This document shows positions 41,400 to 48,159 of a stretch of DNA of 48,159 nucleotides, one piece after another (positions within the stretch are counted from its first letter, which is position 1; each line of letters starts with the position of its first letter). The translations under genes and the position numbers were made by a program. This stretch comes from Hellea sp. (GTDB lineage: Bacteria > Pseudomonadota > Alphaproteobacteria > Caulobacterales > Maricaulaceae): the NCBI GenBank assembly GCA_028224375.1, contig JAOIVW010000022.1:1-48159 (forward strand), written 5' to 3'. The notes below the pieces were generated by a model. It had not been told where the DNA came from. It saw only the letters and a program-made list of their open reading frames with translations, and ran no database searches.

Positions 41400-44147
41400 C
41401 TAGGCGACTTTGGCGTCTAAGTCCTGGCTGGTCTCTTTACAAAGCTGCGTGAAGCGCACGGCTTCAACTAGCTCATGGGCCAGAATGGGTTTCGTCAAGA
41501 AAATATCAACACCCGCCGCCATGCAGGCCGCATTGGTTTCCGCGGCTGAATCCGCTGTCAGGGCGACGATGGGTGTATCTTTATACTCACGGCTTGATCT
41601 GCGAATAGCGCGTGTTGTTTCTATGCCGTCCATTTCAGGCATGCGTAAGTCCATTAAAATAACATCAACCGCTTGGGTATTTAAAACATCCAAGGCCTCA
41701 ACGCCATTGCCTGTAAATAACAGCTTACAGCCTTCAGGCTCTAAGAAATTTTTAATGACTTCCTGGCTGAACACCTCGTCTTCGACAATAAGAACTTTAA
41801 GGTTGCGTAAATCGTCCGAGGCCGGAGCTTCTGTTTCCAAAACCAGTATCTCTTCGGCAGGTGGAATGATGTTACTTATCTCATCTGAGAAGACCATGCT
41901 TTCGTCAGGGCTTTGTGATTTTTTTGGTTGCGCCATGTCCAAATCAGAGGCCGGCGTCATGTCTATGCTGTTTAACAAGGCTTCAACATTATCTAGGATT
42001 TGCGCGGCCTCGCTTGGTATAGCCCTGACAGTCATTGTAAATTCTGATCCGCGGCCCTGTGCTGACATCATCGTCACGTCGCCGCCCATCATGCGGGCCA
42101 AGCTCTGCGTAATGGCGAGACCTAGGCCGGAACCGCCATGTTTGCGAGTCATGGTGCTGTCAGCTTGCAGGAACGGTGTAAAGAGCTTGCCTTGCACCTC
42201 TTCGCTCATGCCTTGGCCTGTATCCGCCACAATCGCTGTGATTTCAGTTTCACCGGTTTCGTCAATTGTTTCTGTCGTGATATGAAGATGCACACGTCCA
42301 GATTCAGTGAATTTCGCGGCATTAGACAGCAGATTGTTCAGACATTTACGCAACCGCATTTTATCAATGATGACGTCATCAGATAATTTACTATCAACAT
42401 GCGAGGTAAAGATAACGCCTTTATCTTCAATGACAGGCCGCCAAACTTTGTCCAGCTCTTGAACAATATCCTGCACATTTGTCGGCTCCGGATAGAGCTC
42501 CACTTTATCGCCATCAATAGCTGACATATCAACTATACTCTCAATTACTTGGGTTAGCCTGTTGGAGCTATCCAATATTATCCCTGCTTTATGACGAAGA
42601 TCGTCAGTCGGCGCCTGCGTAGATAATAGATCAGCAATACCTACAATTCCGTTAAGAGGGGTGCGAAGCTCATGACTGACCATTCCCAGGAATTCAGATT
42701 TCATACGATCCGCATCTTCGGCCTCAAGCGTTTTAACCGCGAGCTGCTTAGAGGTTCTATCGCGATAACGGGCAAAAACGAGGGCCAGAAAGGCTGCGAA
42801 TGAGAGAAGGGCGATTAAGATTAGCAAAAGCTGATTAACTTGCCGCCGTTGTTCAGCTTTGGCTTTTTGCAGATTTGCTTCACGTGTTAACCCAGCTTCC
42901 CGCTCGGCTTGACGTTCCTTCGTATTTTCAAGACTGGCAATGAGTTGAGATGTATTTGTGCTGTAGCGATGTAATAGGTTTTGGATCGTCAGATCTTGGA
43001 GCTTATTTGAAAGCTCGTAAATCGCTGGTTTGTTATCACTAGCGATGGCAAGCCCCAATTTGGCTCTTGTTAGTTTAAGCCTGTATTCTATACTCTCTGT
43101 ATTAAAATTATCAGCCTCAATCTTTGCGAGTTTCTCTTTTGCCTCCGTAACACTCCCTATGCCTATGAGGCTATTAATTTCTAAAAAGAGAAAGCTCTCA
43201 CGTAGCGCTGGGACCTCAACGATTTTCAGACCGTTGTAGATATGAATAAGCGCAGACTTGAATTCACTTTTGCGGTCTAATAACTGAGCGATACGAAGTT
43301 CCGTCAAACCAGCGACATTGGACGTCGTCTCTTCTTCTAACTCCATCATGACAGATGCAAGATTCGTAGAAACCTCAGTCTCCCTCCATTGTGAAAGTGA
43401 GTATAAAAGATTATTTAATAAGCTGCTGCCGTCTATAGGATAGCCCGCTTCGCGCTTTTGCTTAATAAGCTCCAATGTGTTTTCAATGGCCAAATTAGGA
43501 TTAAGTGATAGGTTATTCAAATATGCTGTTCGAGTTAATGTAAGTATTCGTGCTTCTGTAACGTAATCAGATATTTCATTTGGGATGAGTTTGTAAGCTT
43601 CTTCAGTTTCTTGCAGAGCGAGACTTGGATTGTTAGCATATGAGTTGACAATGCTTAAAAGCAGCCACGCCGTGTTAGCTACAAACCAATCTTTATTTGA
43701 TGTTTCTTTTTCTAACAACTCAATGAGTTTTAAATTATTCTTTTTTGGTTTTGATAGGTCAAAGTTTTGGAGAAATTTTTTGTGAAGTTCAAAAACTGCT
43801 TTGTCTCTAGGCGTACCTGAGGCTTTAACGGCGCTCTCGTAAGTTGATATAATATCTTCAGGATCAAGGTTATATGATAAAGCTATAGTACCTTGAGCGT
43901 AATGCCTTAAAAGGCGAAGTTGGTCTACAGGGGAAAGGTCTGTAAGTTCAGCTTGGTCAAGAGATGTGAAGTTTCCAGCTTGCAACCCTTCATCACGAAT
44001 TGTTACGCCTATTTCTTCAGCTAATTTGGTGTTTTTCTCTGAAATAATATTCGTTTGGGCAATCGCAGACAGGGGGGTCGCTGCGCCTAACAGAGCTATT
44101 AGAGCTATAGCGCGAAATGATTTTGAGATATTTTTAAGTTTTTTCAC
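41400..44147 (-). CDS. Hybrid sensor histidine kinase with TPR-like periplasmic sensor
   Basis: The 915-residue protein begins at GTG 44147 with a signal peptide (FRAIALIALLGAATPLSAIA). It has a ~380-residue helical, TPR-like sensory region, a coiled coil (EAGLTREANLQKAKAEQRRQ) and one membrane helix (QLLLILIALLSFAAFLALVF). It continues with the HisKA domain EFLGMVSHELRTPLNGIVGI (phospho-His), HATPase motifs NLLSNAAKFTE, DTGQGM and GGSGLGLAIT, and a C-terminal receiver VLIVEDEVFSQEV...ILMDLRMPEMDG with phospho-Asp. There is no separate response regulator nearby. A peptide gene and its exporter lie directly upstream, separated by a terminator, so a sensing link is possible but unproven. Confidence 0.93.
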   Translation of the reverse strand: MKKLKNISKSFRAIALIALLGAATPLSAIAQTNIISEKNTKLAEEIGVTIRDEGLQAGNFTSLDQAELTDLSPVDQLRLLRHYAQGTIALSYNLDPEDIISTYESAVKASGTPRDKAVFELHKKFLQNFDLSKPKKNNLKLIELLEKETSNKDWFVANTAWLLLSIVNSYANNPSLALQETEEAYKLIPNEISDYVTEARILTLTRTAYLNNLSLNPNLAIENTLELIKQKREAGYPIDGSSLLNNLLYSLSQWRETEVSTNLASVMMELEEETTSNVAGLTELRIAQLLDRKSEFKSALIHIYNGLKIVEVPALRESFLFLEINSLIGIGSVTEAKEKLAKIEADNFNTESIEYRLKLTRAKLGLAIASDNKPAIYELSNKLQDLTIQNLLHRYSTNTSQLIASLENTKERQAEREAGLTREANLQKAKAEQRRQVNQLLLILIALLSFAAFLALVFARYRDRTSKQLAVKTLEAEDADRMKSEFLGMVSHELRTPLNGIVGIADLLSTQAPTDDLRHKAGIILDSSNRLTQVIESIVDMSAIDGDKVELYPEPTNVQDIVQELDKVWRPVIEDKGVIFTSHVDSKLSDDVIIDKMRLRKCLNNLLSNAAKFTESGRVHLHITTETIDETGETEITAIVADTGQGMSEEVQGKLFTPFLQADSTMTRKHGGSGLGLAITQSLARMMGGDVTMMSAQGRGSEFTMTVRAIPSEAAQILDNVEALLNSIDMTPASDLDMAQPKKSQSPDESMVFSDEISNIIPPAEEILVLETEAPASDDLRNLKVLIVEDEVFSQEVIKNFLEPEGCKLLFTGNGVEALDVLNTQAVDVILMDLRMPEMDGIETTRAIRRSSREYKDTPIVALTADSAAETNAACMAAGVDIFLTKPILAHELVEAVRFTQLCKETSQDLDAKVA

Positions 44148-44213
44148 AAGCTAAGACCGTATTAATCTTTAGCTTATCCAAATATACTTAATAAATTATG
44201 GGAGTTTCAAAAT

Positions 44214-44237
44214 AAAAAAACCCGCCTAGAGCGGGTT
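44214..44237 (-). terminator. Rho-independent terminator after the leader-peptide gene
   Basis: AACCCGC/GCGGGTT stem with a CTAGA loop (44219-44237) and seven A on the left (44214-44220), read as a T-run on the reverse strand. It ends the peptide transcript 30 bases after its stop and isolates the kinase gene. Confidence 0.92.
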
Positions 44238-44266
44238 CCACAGAGTAAATTTAAGAATATCAGAAT

Positions 44267-44332
44267 TTAACCGATAATAATTGGGTTACCACCAACAATG
44301 ATTTCAATTTCTTCAAGAGTTAGTTCACGCAT
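44267..44332 (-). CDS. Short double-glycine leader peptide (candidate secreted peptide precursor)
   Basis: The 21-residue frame encodes the leader MRELTLEEIEIIVGG, the classic bacteriocin leader pattern (LT..E...VxGG), then a six-residue tail NPIIIG and TAA. CAGGGGG lies five bases before ATG 44332, a fitting ribosome-binding site. The same frame is open up to another ATG at 44419 (MQHGFLKPDR..., 50 residues in total), without a clear ribosome site. The C39-peptidase transporter gene ends 224 bp upstream on the same strand and would cut after Gly-Gly. The tail is very short for a bacteriocin. A signalling peptide, a truncated bacteriocin or an alternative longer start are all open. Confidence 0.65.
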   Translation of the reverse strand: MRELTLEEIEIIVGGNPIIIG

Positions 44333-44473
44333 TAAAACCCCCTGTGGTTGTGCTTCCTGAATTAGAAGCTGGTTTAATGAACTGTCAAATCTATCTGGTT
44401 TTAAAAAACCATGTTGCATGACAGTGTGTGACAGATAGACGATACCGGAAGCAGCTTCAAGTAAAAAGTAACT

Positions 44474-44500
44474 GAATTTTAATAATATTTATTAAAATTC
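44474..44500. repeat. Perfect AT-rich palindrome upstream of the peptide gene
   Basis: 12-base arms GAATTTTAATAA / TTATTAAAATTC around a TAT centre, between the exporter stop (44556) and the peptide start. It could be an operator or a weak transcript end. No regulator is known. Confidence 0.6.
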
Positions 44501-44555
44501 TTTTAAAATGACGCAGCTTCAATAAAGTGCTTGAAAGTTCAATCTTCTGTGTAAA

Positions 44556-46616
44556 TCAAATTGTCAAAACTCTATCCGAAGTCTCTAAAAAAGCGGGTCT
44601 ATGGGCGACAATGATTCTCGTAATGGGCATGTTTTTGATGATATCGACAATGATATGTTCGGTCTGCGTGTCCAAATTTGCGGTGCCTTCATCCAGGAAT
44701 AACACTTTTGGATCGTTATAGAGCGCGCGTGCCAAGAGAACTCGCTGTTTTTGCCCGCCCGACAGAATTGACCCCATATCGCCCACCATTGATCCATAGC
44801 TCATCGGAATATCAGAAATTTCCTTATGAATTTGCGCTTGTTGGGCCGCCGCCATAACGCGCTGCATATCCATTTGCGGATCAAAGAAGCTGATATTATC
44901 AGCAATTGTGCCCGAAAGTAAGGTATCGTCTTGCATAACAACGCCAATATGTGAGCGCCAATTGTGAATGCCAATCTCGGCCAATGGCCGCCCGTCAATC
45001 AATATCTGCCCTTGTGTCGGCGCATAAAGCCCAAGAATAAGCTTCATCAGCGTTGTTTTCCCGCCGCCAGACAGCCCGGTAAATGTTGTCATGCTGCCGG
45101 CCTCTAGGGTCTGGCTGTAATTCTGAATAATCCAGCGATCTGTATCGGAGTAACGAAAGGAGATATTTTCAAGGGTAATTTCACCTTGAATAGCTTGAGG
45201 GGAGCCTACGCTTTTATCTATCTCTTCCTCTTCAGAAAAAATAATATCTGACAGCCTGTCCAAGTGGAGTGATAACAATCGAAACTCTATTCCCTTTTGC
45301 AAGAGCTTGGTCACGCTATCGGTAAAATATTGGCGATAGGCGAGAAAGGCGACAAGCATACCTAGCGTGAAGTTGCTCCCGCCGCCCATCATCATCTTAG
45401 CCGCGGCCCAGACCACAATAATAATCTGCAACCCCGTAATAAGGGTCTCGGCAAACTTCTGCCAAATCGTGTATTTTCCATATTCAACATTGGCATTGAT
45501 AAAGTCAGTATAAAGATTGCGCCAAGCGGCTTCGCGCTGCGCTTCGCGGCCGAACAGCTTTACGGTTGTGCTCGCGCGGATGCTTTCAATCACATGGGTG
45601 TTTTCCACGGCTTTGGTATGGATGGTCTCTTCTTGAGTACGCCGTAAATGCGGATAGATGAGTAAGGTAGACGCAACGAGTAAGATGACGCTTACAAGGA
45701 CAATGCTGCCCAAGACAGGCGAATAAAGATATAAGATGACCAACATCAAGACAGCCATAAGGCCGTCAATCAGAACCGAGACAAGGGTTTGCGTCAGCGC
45801 TTTTTGTATCGGCGCTGTACTGGCCATACGCGAAATAATATCACCGACATGGCGTTTCTCAAAATAGCTTGTGGGCAGTCGGATGAGATGACGAAAGACA
45901 TTCCCGACCATCTGCAAGCTCATTTGATTGCCGTAAATAAGGATAGCCCAGCTACGCACCGCTTCGCTGACCGCGCGTAGAACCATCAATCCGCCAAAGC
46001 CAATCGCGAGAGCTTTTAGCAGGCCGTAATCATTTTGCGCCAAGGCTCCGTCTACGACCAGCTGCAAATAAAAAGGCGCGGATAAGACGATGATTTGCAA
46101 AAGAAGCGAGAGCGTCAGGGTTTGGAAAACCGCTCGCTTTAACCCGATTAGGCGCGACCAGAGCAATGACAAATGCGGCCTCAAGCGCGCATCTATCGCC
46201 GAGAACTCAGCTGTTGGTGTTAATTCTAACGCGACGCCGGTAAAATGGTTTGAGACTTGTGAGAGTTTCAGGCTGCGCAGCCCAATACCGGGATCTACAA
46301 TTTGAACCTTATCGCCTTTAATAGATTTGAGCACGACATAGTGATTTAAATCCCAATGCAGAATAGCTGGAAGCTGTAACTTGTGTAGTTGGTCAAGGTC
46401 TACTTTGAGGGGACGAGCTGCGAGTTGAAGGCTGCCCGCAATAGCCATGATAGATTTTAAGGACGCGCCCGTCATAGAGATAAGGTGGCGTTTGCGCAGA
46501 ACATTTAAGTCTATATCGTGGCCGTGATATTGACCAATCATCGCAAGGCAGGCCAAGCCGCATTCGGTCGTTTCCGTTTGCAAGATAACAGGCAGTGTTT
46601 TGCGGCCCAGCATCAC
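44556..46616 (-). CDS. Peptidase-containing ABC transporter (C39 double-glycine leader peptidase, PCAT)
   Basis: The 686-residue exporter cleaves double-glycine leaders and exports the cargo. The N-terminal C39 peptidase has its catalytic Cys in LQTETTECGLACLAMIGQYH, His in LHWDLNHYVVLKS and Asp in VDPGIGLRSL. A six-helix ABC exporter domain with the YFEKRHVGDIISRM segment follows. The nucleotide-binding domain has GLSGGGKTTLMKLILGLY (Walker A with GGG), ILSGGQKQRVLLARALYNDPKVLFLDEGTANLD and the H-loop VAHR. All catalytic residues are present, so it should be active. Start codons GTG 46616 and ATG 46613 overlap the stop of the HlyD-like stub (TGATG). Confidence 0.95.
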   Translation of the reverse strand: MMLGRKTLPVILQTETTECGLACLAMIGQYHGHDIDLNVLRKRHLISMTGASLKSIMAIAGSLQLAARPLKVDLDQLHKLQLPAILHWDLNHYVVLKSIKGDKVQIVDPGIGLRSLKLSQVSNHFTGVALELTPTAEFSAIDARLRPHLSLLWSRLIGLKRAVFQTLTLSLLLQIIVLSAPFYLQLVVDGALAQNDYGLLKALAIGFGGLMVLRAVSEAVRSWAILIYGNQMSLQMVGNVFRHLIRLPTSYFEKRHVGDIISRMASTAPIQKALTQTLVSVLIDGLMAVLMLVILYLYSPVLGSIVLVSVILLVASTLLIYPHLRRTQEETIHTKAVENTHVIESIRASTTVKLFGREAQREAAWRNLYTDFINANVEYGKYTIWQKFAETLITGLQIIIVVWAAAKMMMGGGSNFTLGMLVAFLAYRQYFTDSVTKLLQKGIEFRLLSLHLDRLSDIIFSEEEEIDKSVGSPQAIQGEITLENISFRYSDTDRWIIQNYSQTLEAGSMTTFTGLSGGGKTTLMKLILGLYAPTQGQILIDGRPLAEIGIHNWRSHIGVVMQDDTLLSGTIADNISFFDPQMDMQRVMAAAQQAQIHKEISDIPMSYGSMVGDMGSILSGGQKQRVLLARALYNDPKVLFLDEGTANLDTQTEHIIVDIIKNMPITRIIVAHRPAFLETSDRVLTI

Positions 46617-46840
46617 TTAGCGCCGCTCGCATCTGCGCCGCTTGAGAGTATCCAATCCAGCAGCCTTACAGGCCCGCCATCGGTTTCGACGGTTACAAAA
46701 AACAGTCCTATGACGAAAATCACCATAACTAAAATCAGCAGCACAGTAATGATCCATGAGGCGACGCTATTGCGCAGGACGACCTCGCCAAACAAGGCGC
46801 GAGACCGGTGCTCTAAAGCTTCCTTACGAAATAAACTCAT
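46613..46840 (-). CDS. HlyD-like N-terminal stub (75 residues, single membrane helix)
   Basis: MSLFRKEALEHRSRALFGEV then LRNSVASWIITVLLILVMVIFVIGLFF is the usual cytoplasmic N-terminus and membrane helix of HlyD-family adaptors of C39-type exporters in proteobacteria. Normal adaptors have ~380-430 residues with coiled-coil and barrel domains. Here translation stops after a short tail (LLDWILSSGADASGAK). Since the stop overlaps the exporter start, this looks like a stable arrangement and not a random break, but a decayed adaptor is also possible. Whether it still couples to a TolC-like channel is doubtful. Confidence 0.7.
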   Translation of the reverse strand: MSLFRKEALEHRSRALFGEVVLRNSVASWIITVLLILVMVIFVIGLFFVTVETDGGPVRLLDWILSSGADASGAK

Positions 46841-46873
46841 GAGAGAGCGCTAAGGGATTTTTGAGGGAAAGTG

Positions 46874-46892
46874 AAGCCCTGCGAGAGGGCTT
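46874..46892 (-). terminator. Hairpin after the ialB-like gene
   Basis: AAGCCCT/AGGGCTT with a five-base loop, directly downstream of the ialB-like stop on the reverse strand. Only a weak T-rich tail follows. Confidence 0.55.
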
Positions 46893-46898
46893 AAAATT

Positions 46899-47398
46899 TT
46901 AGCCGCAAGCTGTCTTTGCTTTTTTCAAGGCCGCTGTAATCCCTTTAAGCGAAAACGCGTAATTCACATTTGTGCCGCGCTTGCTGACCGCTTTGATATT
47001 CATGGTGGCACCGGCCCGCATTTTTTTCACTAAGGCTTTCTCGTCATTATTGCTTTCGATGAAGCTCTCATTTTCGGCGACAAACATATTATATTTGGCA
47101 GAGCCCACGCGGGCTTCGGGCGCGCGGTTTTTCTTGAGAGGATATCCGGCCAGAAAGCTTGGCTGCTCTTTGGCGGCGCCGGATTGCCAATTTGACACCA
47201 TGAAATAAATATCGCCGTGAGTCACAGATGCCGGGGATTTGGATTTCGGCTCAGCAATAGCATAGCAGATTTTATCACCGCCCGCTGTGATTACCTTGTC
47301 AAAATCCCGACCAAGTTTTCAGCCGCCATAGCTTTGCTGGGCATCGCCATGACGCTTAGCGTGGCGACAATTACGGATGTCAGGAATAAAGGTTTCAT
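46899..47398 (-). CDS. Invasion-associated locus B (IalB) family protein, reading frame interrupted at an A run
   Basis: The start ATG 47398 opens a signal peptide (MKPLFLTSVIVATLSVMAMP ... AMAAEN). The frame then breaks at a run of four A (47316-47319). With five A, the coding frame continues KLGRDFDKVITAGGDKICYA then GDIYFMVSNWQSGAAKEQPS, matching the IalB family (two Cys, FMVSNW, GYP), through KRGTNVNYAFSLKGITAALK to TAA at 46899, ~165 residues. The family comprises small periplasmic proteins, in pathogens linked to invasion and elsewhere of unclear role. As with hemE and the phasin, the break sits in a homopolymer. Confidence 0.8.
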
Positions 47399-47477
47399 AT
47401 CAGCACCAAAAACATATCCAATATAGGCTAAATTTAGGTTAAAGGAGCCTTAATTTTAGTCATTTTTCAAGAAATAA

Positions 47478-48159
47478 TTACAGTATTTGCAACTGTCTCT
47501 GCACATCAGCATGCTCAGAGCGCGTTAAGCGGTAGCGAGAAAGACAAAATAATCCCGCCAGCCCAAAGATAATTGCCGTTACCAGAGAGGCGATGGCCAG
47601 ACCATCGACGGTGCTTTGCGCGACTTGGCTGGGCTCTAATTGCTTAGGGAATTTCAGGACCATTAAGGTCACGCTCGCGACAGCGATACCTACGGCAAAT
47701 GTCAATTTTTGCGCGAATGAGAAAGCTGCATAGAGAAGCCCTTCTTGGCGTTTTCCTGTTTGTAGCTCCATCACATCTGCCACATCCGCAAGCATGGAGT
47801 TAGCAATCACCAAGATGCCTGTTAGGCCTAAAAACCCTACGCCGTTAAACGCCGCAATAATCCACATAAGCCGAGTGTCTCCGATGCCGGGTAAAAGCCC
47901 CATAAGATAAGCGGCGAACGGAATGCTGTTGCAAAGAAAATAGAGGCTGCCAAAGAGCAATGTTGCGGGTTTCTTATCCATTTTAGCTGCGAGTATGGAG
48001 GCTAAAATAACGGCCGGCACGAGCAAAAGAAATGGCGCAAGCGTCACAATTGTTTTGGCCCCTTGAGAGAGTTGCCAGAGGTAAACGCCCATATAAAGAC
48101 TGAGCGAGCTACTCGCGCCGTATAAAATAAGTATGAGGCTGTAACCCGCGCTGAGCCAG
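47478..48159 (-). CDS. MFS transporter of the sugar:cation symporter (GPH) type, 5' end beyond window
   Basis: The reverse-strand frame is open from 48159 to the stop at 47478 with no start needed, about 227 residues, the C-terminal half of a ~450-residue protein. It shows several membrane helices and, in the middle, ANSMLADVADVMELQTGKRQEGLLYAAFSFAQKL, the MFS_2/GPH motif (D..D..E..TG.R.EG). A cytoplasmic basic tail follows. The substrate is not deducible. Confidence 0.85.
   Translation of the reverse strand, partial: WLSAGYSLILILYGASSSLSLYMGVYLWQLSQGAKTIVTLAPFLLLVPAVILASILAAKMDKKPATLLFGSLYFLCNSIPFAAYLMGLLPGIGDTRLMWIIAAFNGVGFLGLTGILVIANSMLADVADVMELQTGKRQEGLLYAAFSFAQKLTFAVGIAVASVTLMVLKFPKQLEPSQVAQSTVDGLAIASLVTAIIFGLAGLFCLSRYRLTRSEHADVQRQLQIL

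Noticed and set aside
1..48159. CRISPR arrays, rRNA genes, insertion sequences and complete prophages
   Set aside because: No regularly spaced repeats, no rRNA-like stretch and no transposase, integrase or phage structural gene was seen in any frame.

Overview
The window looks like the origin-proximal region of an alphaproteobacterial chromosome, most likely a marine stalked or budding lineage of the Hyphomonadaceae/Maricaulales/Caulobacterales type. Three things point there. The order rho-hemJ-hemE / intergenic region / ppsR-maf-aroE-coaE-dnaQ is the arrangement known around the Caulobacter-type origin. The mnmE-mnmG-rsmG-parA-parB block follows, with three perfect parS sites. The hemE-ppsR gap carries DnaA boxes and a CtrA-like site. 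The first ~18 kb is conserved housekeeping: transcription termination, heme synthesis, nucleotide-sanitising and shikimate enzymes, proofreading, tRNA modification, chromosome partitioning, HslV protease and a thioredoxin.

At 18.0 kb an intact tRNA-Gly(GCC) begins an accessory region. A 52-bp copy of the tRNA 3' end recurs at 26.54 kb (51/52 identical), which defines an ~8.5-kb island with no visible integrase. The island encodes a secreted 1780-residue Rhs/YD-repeat protein ending in an intein-like Hint domain and a small toxin-like tip. A DUF2750-type immunity gene overlaps its stop codon. A displaced second Rhs tip follows, with an unrelated C-terminus and its own small membrane protein. 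Each toxin/immunity unit is followed by a ~388-bp direct repeat, so the layout suggests a toxin-tip exchange system. From 26.8 to 32.9 kb there is a uronate-use module (kduI, kduD, three TRAP-transporter genes, a secreted beta-helix polysaccharide-active protein), followed by another tRNA 3'-end fragment.

From 33.1 to 36.6 kb lie a strictosidine-synthase-like protein, a DUF4345 protein, a saccharopine-dehydrogenase-like reductase and a small secreted protein flanked by 15-bp direct repeats. From 36.8 to 41.3 kb there is a polyhydroxyalkanoate cluster of the Pseudomonas medium-chain type (phasin, class II PhaC, PhaZ, PhaF-like phasin, PhaD), with two LacI-type palindromes between phaC and phaZ.

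The right end holds a hybrid histidine kinase and a peptide-export locus: a C39-peptidase ABC transporter, a 75-residue HlyD-like stub, and an unlisted short gene for a double-glycine leader peptide with a six-residue tail and its own terminator. An IalB-family gene and a partial MFS transporter close the window. Three genes (hemE, the phasin at 41 kb, ialB) are broken at homopolymers. Because one of them is normally essential, sequencing error is the simplest explanation for all three.
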